From the NCBI GenBank assembly GCA_029268165.1, contig JAJUGM010000143.1, positions 1-8,090 on the forward strand: a DNA stretch of 8,090 nucleotides, in the 5' to 3' direction. Positions 1 to 5,099 of the stretch are shown piece after piece; position 1 is the first letter of the stretch, and every line of letters begins with the position of its first letter. The DNA comes from Bacteroidota bacterium. Its GTDB lineage: Bacteria > Bacteroidota > Bacteroidia > Bacteroidales > UBA10428. The notes under the pieces are model-generated. The model made no database searches. It had not been told where the DNA came from and saw nothing but the letters and a program-made list of their open reading frames with translations. Position numbers and translations under genes: made by a program.

Positions 1-157
1 AATTTGTAAATTCATCGAACTTGGGATTAATATACTTCCGGAATTGAAAAGAATGTTCAGGTTTAACTGCCGGGGTACAGGCTGATATTTTGAATTACAA
101 AAGAATACTTTTCAGCAAACCAATTTACAGAACCACCTGGCAGGAAGAATTTTCACA

Positions 158-610
158 TTACCCTGCTGCGAGTAATTTCTTTGCTATTTCAGCAATGATT
201 TTATTTTCGGCTTTTCCTGATAATTCTTTACTGGCAATGCTCATTACCTTACCAATATCCTGTGGTGTTTTAGCGCCAACCTGTTGAATAATCTGCTTTA
301 CGACAGTTTCAATTTCTCCAGGGCTTAATTGTTTCGGCAGGTATTCTTCAATGATGGTCGCTTCATCAATTTCTTTCTGATACAAATCCATCCGGTTCTG
401 TGTTTTGTATATTTCTGCCGAGTCCCTCCGTTGCTTAATCAGCTTTTGCAGGATTTTTACTTCCTGCTCAGGCTGAAGTGTTTCAGCACCCGTTTCAGCC
501 TTTGCAAGCAAAAAGGCAGTTTTTATGGCCCTTAACGGCTCAAGTCTTTCTTTTTGCTTTGCCAGCATGGCATTTTTAAGGTCATTGCTTATTTTGTCAA
601 AAAGGCTCAT
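158..610 (-). CDS. GatB/YqeY domain-containing protein
   Basis: This gene encodes a 150-residue protein of the YqeY family, a free-standing version of the C-terminal helical domain of GatB, the tRNA-binding part of the Asp-tRNA(Asn)/Glu-tRNA(Gln) amidotransferase. Visible family motifs are LRAIK at residues 26-30, KQRRDSAEIY at 59-68, an EEYLPKQL segment at 88-95, DIGKVM near 119-123 and the closing SGKAENKIIAEIAKKLL segment. Length is normal for the family and the protein is complete, soluble and mostly helical. The ATG at 610 is supported by the MSLFDKI-type N-terminus usual in the family. It is transcribed away from hypE, with a good Bacteroidota -7 element about 40 bp upstream. The role of stand-alone YqeY proteins is not firmly established; an effect on tRNA charging or amidotransfer is family inference only. 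Confidence 0.93.
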   Translation of the reverse strand: MSLFDKISNDLKNAMLAKQKERLEPLRAIKTAFLLAKAETGAETLQPEQEVKILQKLIKQRRDSAEIYKTQNRMDLYQKEIDEATIIEEYLPKQLSPGEIETVVKQIIQQVGAKTPQDIGKVMSIASKELSGKAENKIIAEIAKKLLAAG

Positions 611-650
611 GGTTATTATATTATAATTTTGTTTTGAAACTTTTAATAAA

Positions 651-658
651 CAAATATA
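651..658 (-). promoter_or_regulatory. Bacteroidota-type -7 promoter element for the yqeY-like gene
   Basis: On the minus strand these bases read TATATTTG, an exact match to the TAnnTTTG -7 consensus used by the primary sigma factor of Bacteroidota. It lies 40 bp upstream of the ATG at 610, which fits a short 5' leader. The expected -33 TTG/TTTG element is not clear: about 20 bp upstream the strand reads TTAC. The region is AT-rich, so a chance match is possible. Confidence 0.45.
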
Positions 659-666
659 AAAGTTCT

Positions 667-676
667 TTTACGTAAA
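667..676. repeat. 10-bp perfect palindrome in the divergent promoter region
   Basis: TTTACGTAAA is a perfect palindrome lying 8 bp upstream of the minus-strand -7 element, that is, within the spacer of the predicted yqeY promoter and in the region shared with hypE. That position suits a repressor operator. The half-site is short and AT-rich, so it may be chance; no regulator can be named. Confidence 0.25.
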
Positions 677-798
677 GTAATATATATTTCATTTCCTTTT
701 TTTATATTTTTACCTGACAACAGTATCTGCGAACAATGCGGAACATTTTTCTGATTTTAAACGATTATTAATACTGCGATATTACTTTTTAAAAAAAT

Positions 799-1812
799 AT
801 GCCAAACATTATCACTTTAAGCCATGGAAGCGGCGGGAAAATGACATCTGACCTTATACGCAGCACATTTGCGCACTTCTTTTACAATCCTGCCCTTAAC
901 GTATTCGGTGATTCAGCTATACTAAATGCAGGCAGCTCCAGGCTGGCTTTTACTACCGACTCTTATGTGATTGATCCTATTTTTTTCCCGGGTGGAAATA
1001 TTGGCAAACTTGCTATTTGTGGAACAATTAATGACCTTGCTGTGGCGGGGGCGATACCTCACTATATAAGCGCTGCATTTATCATTGAAGAAGGCTTTCC
1101 GTTAGATCAACTTAAGCAGATTGCAAAGTCAATGGCTGAAACAGCCTCTCAAGCCGGTGTATTAATTGTTACGGGAGACACAAAGGTAGTAAAGCATGGA
1201 CAGTGTGATAAAATATTTATAAACACCAGCGGAATAGGCTTTCTTGCAAATAAAAATGAACATATTTCTTCTGGCATGAAGATTTGTATAGGTGATCAAA
1301 TCCTGTTAAACGGTTTTGTGGGCGATCATGAAATCTGTATTCTGGCAGCCCGCGAAAACCTTCAATTCGAGAAACCATTTGAATCAGATGTAGCTCCGCT
1401 TAACACAATGATAAAAGCATTACTTGATGCAGACATCGAGGTAAAATTTATGCGCGACATAACCCGCGGAGGCCTTGCTACTATCTGTGCCGAATTAACT
1501 GAAAATAAAGCATTCGGTATTGCAATAGAAGAACAATTATTACCTGTGAGAGAAGAAACCAAGGGCATTTGTGAATTGTATGGCTTTGACCCGCTTTATC
1601 TGGCAAATGAAGGAAAAATTGTAGCTGTAATAAGCAGGGAAACCGCCGGAAAAGCAATTGAAATAATGAAAAAGTTTAGTACAGGTAAAGATGCTGTCAT
1701 TATCGGAGAGATAACTGACACATATCCAGGAAAATCTGTTATGAAAACCATTACCGGCGGGTTGCGTATTATCGACAGGCTTTCGGGAATGCAATTGCCC
1801 CGTATTTGTTAA
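799..1812 (+). CDS. hypE: HypE, hydrogenase maturation carbamoyl dehydratase
   Basis: HypE makes the cyanide ligand of the NiFe-hydrogenase Fe(CN)2CO centre. HypF carbamoylates its C-terminal cysteine, and HypE then dehydrates the thiocarboxamide to thiocyanate with ATP before passing it to HypC-HypD. The 337-residue protein has the AIRS/PurM-like order: SHGSGGK at residues 8-14, FGDSA at 36-40, TTDSYVIDP at 52-60, an IGKLAICGTINDLAVAGA core at about 68-85, VTGDTKVV at 124-131 and MRDITRGGLA at 218-227. It ends in the diagnostic PRIC, with the acceptor Cys337 as last residue, so the gene is complete. Residues 175-178 read GDHE where most HypE proteins have GDHG. The ATG at 799 puts the first motif at the usual place; no Shine-Dalgarno is visible. 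hypA follows after 16 bp. Confidence 0.97.
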   Translation: MPNIITLSHGSGGKMTSDLIRSTFAHFFYNPALNVFGDSAILNAGSSRLAFTTDSYVIDPIFFPGGNIGKLAICGTINDLAVAGAIPHYISAAFIIEEGFPLDQLKQIAKSMAETASQAGVLIVTGDTKVVKHGQCDKIFINTSGIGFLANKNEHISSGMKICIGDQILLNGFVGDHEICILAARENLQFEKPFESDVAPLNTMIKALLDADIEVKFMRDITRGGLATICAELTENKAFGIAIEEQLLPVREETKGICELYGFDPLYLANEGKIVAVISRETAGKAIEIMKKFSTGKDAVIIGEITDTYPGKSVMKTITGGLRIIDRLSGMQLPRIC

Positions 1813-1828
1813 TTCAAAACCATGTGTT

Positions 1829-2191
1829 ATGCACGAATTTTCAATTGCCCAGAATATTGCAGAAATTGCAGAAACAGCAGCCATGGAGAATAAAACAGGG
1901 CCGGTTGGTATTGTTGAAATTGAACTGGGTGCAGCTTCAGGGGTGATAAAAGAGGCTCTTGAATTTGCATGGGAAACTATTTCAGCAGGATCGCCGGTTT
2001 TGAAAAACGCAAAACTAGCAATTCATGAAATTCCTTTACGGGTAAAATGTAATATTTGTCAGAAGGAATATTCTCCTGCCGAAATATTCGACTCATGTCC
2101 CGGGTGCGGTGAGGTAAATGTCACCATTCTTCAGGGCAAGGAACTCAGGGTGAAATCAATCTCAATAAACAGTTCGCTCCTGAGGAGCTAA
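1829..2191 (+). CDS. hypA: HypA, hydrogenase/urease nickel incorporation protein
   Basis: HypA is a small nickel metallochaperone that works with the GTPase HypB to insert nickel into the large subunit of NiFe-hydrogenase. The 120-residue protein begins MHEFSIAQNI; the His2-Glu3 pair at the N-terminus is the nickel-binding site of the family. A structural zinc site is formed by CNIC (Cys74, Cys77) and CPGC (Cys90, Cys93). The C-terminal GKELRVKSI is also typical. An in-register N-terminus matters because nickel is bound through Met1-His2, which fixes the start at 1829 rather than the out-of-frame ATG just before it. It lies 16 bp after hypE and is almost surely in the same transcript. No hypB is adjacent. 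Confidence 0.96.
   Translation: MHEFSIAQNIAEIAETAAMENKTGPVGIVEIELGAASGVIKEALEFAWETISAGSPVLKNAKLAIHEIPLRVKCNICQKEYSPAEIFDSCPGCGEVNVTILQGKELRVKSISINSSLLRS
2176..2188 (+). terminator. Small GC-rich hairpin at the end of hypA (possible weak terminator)
   Basis: GCTCC (2176-2180) and GGAGC (2184-2188) can pair around a 3-base loop, ending just before the hypA stop codon. An AT-rich stretch follows but without a clean T-run. It may help end the hypE-hypA transcript, but the stem is only 5 bp and lies inside the coding sequence, so this is weak. A second small stem, ATCTG/CAGAT at 2208-2221 with a CACA loop, lies downstream. Confidence 0.22.
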
Positions 2192-2330
2192 TATTATATA
2201 CCATTTTATCTGCACACAGATCGCTCACGCGGAATTAGATGTTTTTTGCAAAATGCTTTGGCAGAAAATTTCTCTTCGCCCATGTGAATTTATTTATTCA
2301 TCATAACTGTGTTTAATTCATCGCACTTAA

Positions 2331-2347
2331 ATGAAAAAAATTTTCAT
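2331..2347. repeat. Perfect AT-rich inverted repeat upstream of dedA
   Basis: ATGAAAA (2331-2337) and TTTTCAT (2341-2347) are perfect 7-bp inverted arms around AAA, ending 42 bp before the chosen dedA start. It could be an operator or a weak RNA stem in the leader. Just upstream, TTTTGCAAAA (2244-2253) is a further palindrome in the same spacer. Nothing coding is seen in 2192-2389 apart from the unlikely dedA extension. Confidence 0.35.
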
Positions 2348-2389
2348 GTTATAAGCTTTTGTTTATTTTTGCTGTCAAATTATTATGAC

Positions 2390-3007
2390 ATGTTCGATTT
2401 CATTCAGACAATTACCGAGTGGTATATGAGCCACATCAACTATTTTACAGTTATGCTTTTAATGGCGATTGAAAGTTCATTTATCCCGTTCCCTTCTGAA
2501 ATTGTTATTCCTCCGGCAGCATGGAAAGCCGCACAGGGAGACCTGAACATATACCTTGTGACATTATCAGGTACTATTGGTGCTCTTATAGGCGCATTAT
2601 TCAATTATTATCTTGCACTATATCTTGGGCGTATAATAATTTACAGACTTGCTGAAACACGTTTTGCCCATCTGTTACTGATTAATCGGCATGGAATTGA
2701 AAAGGCCGAATCGTATTTTCTTAAACATGGTAATTCTTCAACTTTTATCGGAAGACTTGTACCTGCAATACGTCAGCTTATTTCCATTCCGGCAGGTCTG
2801 GCCAGAATGAAAATCAGACCATTCATAATTTACACGCTGTTAGGCTCAGGCTTGTGGAATATAATTCTGGCAATCCTTGGCTACTCTTTATATTCCCAGA
2901 AAGAAAGGCTTGAAAAATATTATCACGAAATATCTATGGGTTTTCTAATAATTGGAATGCTATTTATTGCTTATCTTATTTTTCGCGCTTTTAAAAATAA
3001 AAAATAA
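2390..3007 (+). CDS. DedA/VTT-family integral membrane protein
   Basis: This is a DedA-family (SNARE-associated/VTT domain) inner-membrane protein. Some DedA proteins are undecaprenyl-phosphate or phospholipid translocases, others affect membrane potential and drug tolerance; which applies here cannot be told. Counting from the ATG at 2390 (205 residues), the family motifs are ESSFIPFPSE at 28-37, GTIGALIGALFNYYLALYLGR at about 61-81, and FIGRLVPAIRQLISIPAGLARM at 119-140 with the conserved Arg, Pro and Gly. Hydrophobic segments lie near 15-35, 54-78, 145-168 and 183-199. The frame stays open upstream to a GTG at 2309, adding 27 residues, but those codons are AT-rich, contain an inverted repeat and do not look like the family, so the internal ATG is preferred. 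efp starts 27 bp downstream. Confidence 0.93.
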   Translation: MFDFIQTITEWYMSHINYFTVMLLMAIESSFIPFPSEIVIPPAAWKAAQGDLNIYLVTLSGTIGALIGALFNYYLALYLGRIIIYRLAETRFAHLLLINRHGIEKAESYFLKHGNSSTFIGRLVPAIRQLISIPAGLARMKIRPFIIYTLLGSGLWNIILAILGYSLYSQKERLEKYYHEISMGFLIIGMLFIAYLIFRAFKNKK

Positions 3008-3012
3008 ATCAC

Positions 3013-3020
3013 TTACTTTG
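3013..3020 (+). promoter_or_regulatory. Possible -7 promoter element for efp
   Basis: TTACTTTG followed by CA lies between the dedA stop and the efp start. It matches the Bacteroidota -7 TAnnTTTG at seven of eight positions and would give a leader of only about 8 nt. No good -33 element is visible in the dedA 3' end, so efp may simply be read through from dedA. Confidence 0.25.
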
Positions 3021-3034
3021 CAAAAATTTTTTGT

Positions 3035-3595
3035 ATGGCAAAAGTATCAGATATCTCTAAAGGAACATTCGTTAGATATAATGGAGAACTGGCTCAGGTT
3101 CTCGAGTATGAACACCGTACCCCGGGCAATCTGAGGGCTTTCTACCAAGTTAAGATGCGTAATCTGAAATCGGGCCGGTTAATTGAGCAACGTTTCAGGC
3201 CTGATGATGAAATTGAAATTGTCAGGGTACATTTTAAAGAGCAGCAATATCTCTATACGGACGGCAATAATGTGGTTTGTATGGACAATGAAACTTATGA
3301 CCAAATTATGATCAACAAGGAAACCATTGGCGACAGTATAGCTTTTCTGAAAGAAGGAATGAACCTGAAAATATACTTTGATGGTGAAGAACCTGTGTCA
3401 GCAGAACTGCCTGTTACTGTTGAGCTTGAAGTAACCTACACCGAACCGGGCATGCGCGGCGACACTGCAACCCGCACCCTGAAACCTGCAACCCTTGAAA
3501 CAGGGGCAACCATAAAAGTACCGCTTTTTGTCAATACAGGCGACCGGATTAAAATAGATACACGCACCGGTGATTATATTGAACGGGCAAAATAA
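3035..3595 (+). CDS. efp: Translation elongation factor P (EF-P), non-lysine tip variant
   Basis: EF-P binds between the P and E sites of the ribosome and relieves stalling at polyproline stretches. The 186-residue protein has the three usual beta-barrel domains: KOW-like domain I (about 1-63), the OB domain II (about 66-127, including YTDGNNVVCMDNETYDQ) and the C-terminal domain (about 130-186) with the PGMRGDTA and GDRIKIDTRTGDYIERAK signatures. Length is standard. The odd point is the domain I loop that reaches the P-site tRNA. It reads EHRTPGNLRAF, so the residue after Pro-Gly, which is lysylated Lys34 in E. coli or rhamnosylated Arg32 in Pseudomonas, is Asn32 here. Arg28 and Arg34 flank it. 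No efp-modifying enzyme gene is seen nearby. The start at 3035 gives the typical MAKVSDI N-terminus. Confidence 0.97.
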   Translation: MAKVSDISKGTFVRYNGELAQVLEYEHRTPGNLRAFYQVKMRNLKSGRLIEQRFRPDDEIEIVRVHFKEQQYLYTDGNNVVCMDNETYDQIMINKETIGDSIAFLKEGMNLKIYFDGEEPVSAELPVTVELEVTYTEPGMRGDTATRTLKPATLETGATIKVPLFVNTGDRIKIDTRTGDYIERAK

Positions 3596-3639
3596 TATAT
3601 ATATTCATAGTGCATCAGGAATACCTGTAACATCAGTTA

Positions 3640-3667
3640 CGAGCTGCGAGTTTCGAGCTTCGGGTTA
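3640..3667. repeat. Degenerate 7-bp tandem repeat, four units
   Basis: Four consecutive heptamers read CGAGCTG, CGAGTTT, CGAGCTT and CGGGTTA. The first three share CGAG followed by a variable triplet; the fourth has CGGG. The array starts on the last base of the GTAAC/GTTAC stem. It is clearly richer in G and C than its surroundings. No coding role is evident. Similar CGAGNNN heptad strings occur between genes in Bacteroidota from memory, which cannot be checked here. Confidence 0.6.
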
Positions 3668-3781
3668 AAAATTATATGTTATTAAATTAATGTTTTGTAA
3701 TGACTAATCCGGGTTTAATTCTTGCACAATTCAATAAATACCTGCCAGCAAAATTATTCTCATAATATTCAATAAGGAGTT

Positions 3782-3795
3782 AAAAAAATTTTTTT
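3782..3795. promoter_or_regulatory. A7T7 palindrome upstream of fecR
   Basis: Seven A followed by seven T form a perfect 14-bp palindrome 57 bp before the fecR start. Such a tract gives rigid, curved DNA and may act as an upstream promoter element. The spacer is AT-rich in general, so its significance is uncertain. Confidence 0.3.
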
Positions 3796-3852
3796 CAATT
3801 CCTTCACGGAAAAATGTAAGTTAAGTGAAATATTTAATATATTATTAAAAAA

Positions 3853-4968
3853 ATGATACATCAGAAGTCAATTGAAGAATTACTTGAATTATATTTATCG
3901 GGACAGTTGACACCGCCTTTAAGAGAAGAACTATATAGGCGCATCAATCAGGATCATGAACAGGAATTCGTTACTGCATGGTTTTACCGGATGTGGGATG
4001 AAACCCATCTGGAGAAACCTGATAAAAAAAGTTATGAAGCTTATTTGAAATTAAAAGCCAAACTTGGGATAAAAGATGATAGCTCTATACCAGAAAAAAT
4101 ACTTTTACCTGGTAAAAGATACTCCACAAGTACTAATTTTAAATCAATCCTGCGTTATGCAGCGGTTTTTTTGTTAGCCTCCGGATTAACATGGTTATTC
4201 ATCGGCATCAGGAATACACAAAATCTTTCACACGATATTAAGAAAAATGAAATTATCATTCCTTACGGTTCAAAAGGATTTCTCACACTTGAAGACGGTT
4301 CGAGGATATGGCTCAATAGCGGCAGCAGGCTTACATATAATGATTTGGCAAACTCATCATCACGTGAAGTATATCTTGAAGGCGAAGCTTTTTTTGATGT
4401 AACAGGCAATAAACGAAAGCCTTTTATAGTCCGAACCTCTCACCTTAACTTAAAGGTATTGGGAACAAAATTTAATGTAAAGTCATATCCTTCTGAAAAG
4501 ATTACTGAAACAATTCTGGTTTCAGGCAAGGTTGAAATAGAAGAAGTCAACCATACTTCAGAAAAGAGACAATCAGTTATGCTCAGGCCTTTCCAGAAGG
4601 CAACGTATTCTGTTGAAACAGGTAAAATAGCTATTCATCTAAAAGAAGCACAAACCTATATTAAACCTCAGATACCTGCAAGGATTGAGATAACCGAGAA
4701 AGTGAATCCTGAATTATATACTTCATGGAAGGATGAAAAACTCATTTTCAGCAATGAAAGTCTTGAAAACCTTATTGTAAGGCTTGAAAGATGGTATGAT
4801 GTTGATATTACCCTGAAAGACACTATTTTGAAAAGCTTCAGATATACGGGTAAATTTGAGAAAGAAAACATTGAACAGGCCTTACAGGCTCTTAAGCTGG
4901 CAACACCTCTGGAATACAGCATTGATAAAAATAAAATTACCATTTATGCAACTGCAGAAAAAAAATAA
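3853..4968 (+). CDS. FecR-family anti-sigma factor with DUF4974 domain
   Basis: This 371-residue inner-membrane protein is a FecR-type regulator, which holds an ECF sigma factor and releases it when a TonB-dependent outer-membrane receptor signals substrate. The cytoplasmic N-terminal part (1-96) begins with a helical region, IEELLELYLSGQLT, as in Bacteroidota FecR proteins. One transmembrane helix spans about 99-118 (ILRYAAVFLLASGLTWLFI). The periplasmic FecR domain (about 135-232) carries GSKGFLTLEDGSRIWLNSGS, the YLEGEAFFDV motif and VLGTKFNV. The C-terminal domain (about 297-367) has LIFSNESLENLIVRLERWYDV and YTGKFEKENIEQALQALKLA, typical of DUF4974, which contacts the receptor STN domain. 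The susC-like gene follows after 131 bp. The ECF sigma gene normally just upstream is absent; efp is there instead, 257 bp away. The protein itself looks intact. Confidence 0.96.
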   Translation: MIHQKSIEELLELYLSGQLTPPLREELYRRINQDHEQEFVTAWFYRMWDETHLEKPDKKSYEAYLKLKAKLGIKDDSSIPEKILLPGKRYSTSTNFKSILRYAAVFLLASGLTWLFIGIRNTQNLSHDIKKNEIIIPYGSKGFLTLEDGSRIWLNSGSRLTYNDLANSSSREVYLEGEAFFDVTGNKRKPFIVRTSHLNLKVLGTKFNVKSYPSEKITETILVSGKVEIEEVNHTSEKRQSVMLRPFQKATYSVETGKIAIHLKEAQTYIKPQIPARIEITEKVNPELYTSWKDEKLIFSNESLENLIVRLERWYDVDITLKDTILKSFRYTGKFEKENIEQALQALKLATPLEYSIDKNKITIYATAEKK

Positions 4969-5026
4969 TTATTAACTTTTAATATAATGAAAACATGACA
5001 TAGTTACGAAAGACACTGCAAAAAAA

Positions 5027-5052
5027 CCGGAGAATGCTGTTACATTCCCCGG
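5027..5052 (+). promoter_or_regulatory. Strong hairpin in the fecR-susC leader (attenuator or processing site)
   Basis: CCGGAGAATG (5027-5036) and CATTCCCCGG (5043-5052) pair over 10 positions with a single A-C mismatch around a 6-base CTGTTA loop. A run of six A precedes the stem and CATCATTTT follows. It is the most stable stem seen in the window and lies between the fecR stop and the susC start, 47 bp before the latter. The short, interrupted T-run argues for a partial terminator, attenuator or RNA-stabilising stem rather than a full terminator. Confidence 0.6.
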
Positions 5053-5099
5053 CATCATTTTCGGCTTATACAAAATAAACCTTAAACCTTCACAAAATT

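Larger units (their letters stand above)
3596..3852. other. Non-coding spacer between efp and fecR
   Basis: No credible coding frame is seen in these 257 bases, and in particular no remnant of an ECF sigma factor. The spacer holds small stems at 3616-3627 (CAGG/CCTG) and 3627-3640 (GTAAC/GTTAC), the heptad repeat at 3640-3667, the A7T7 palindrome at 3782-3795 and 5-bp inverted arms TTCAC (3803-3807) and GTGAA (3825-3829). The fecR promoter must lie in it if fecR is not read through from efp, but no exact TAnnTTTG was found. Confidence 0.7.

Noticed and set aside
2..85. Open plus-strand frame entering from the left edge and ending at a TGA, about 27 codons
   Set aside because: It could be the C-terminal end of a gene facing the yqeY-like gene, but 27 open codons are expected often by chance and the peptide matches no family I recognise. 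No terminator separates it from 158.
90..287. 65-codon plus-strand frame
   Set aside because: It overlaps the 3' half of the well-supported YqeY-family gene in antisense and has no recognisable domain.
703..710. TATATTTT as a -7 element for hypE
   Set aside because: The final G of TAnnTTTG is missing, no -33 element is seen, and such strings are expected in this AT-rich gap.
1540..1884. 114-codon minus-strand frame across the hypE-hypA junction
   Set aside because: It is antisense to two clearly identified genes with intact motifs and has composition typical of a shadow frame.
2309..2389. GTG-initiated 27-residue extension of the DedA protein
   Set aside because: The extra residues do not resemble DedA N-termini, the DNA is AT-rich with an inverted repeat, and the ATG at 2390 gives a family-length protein.
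3616..3640. Small stems CAGG/CCTG and GTAAC/GTTAC after efp as a rho-independent terminator
   Set aside because: Stems are only 4-5 bp, share a base and have no T-run after them.
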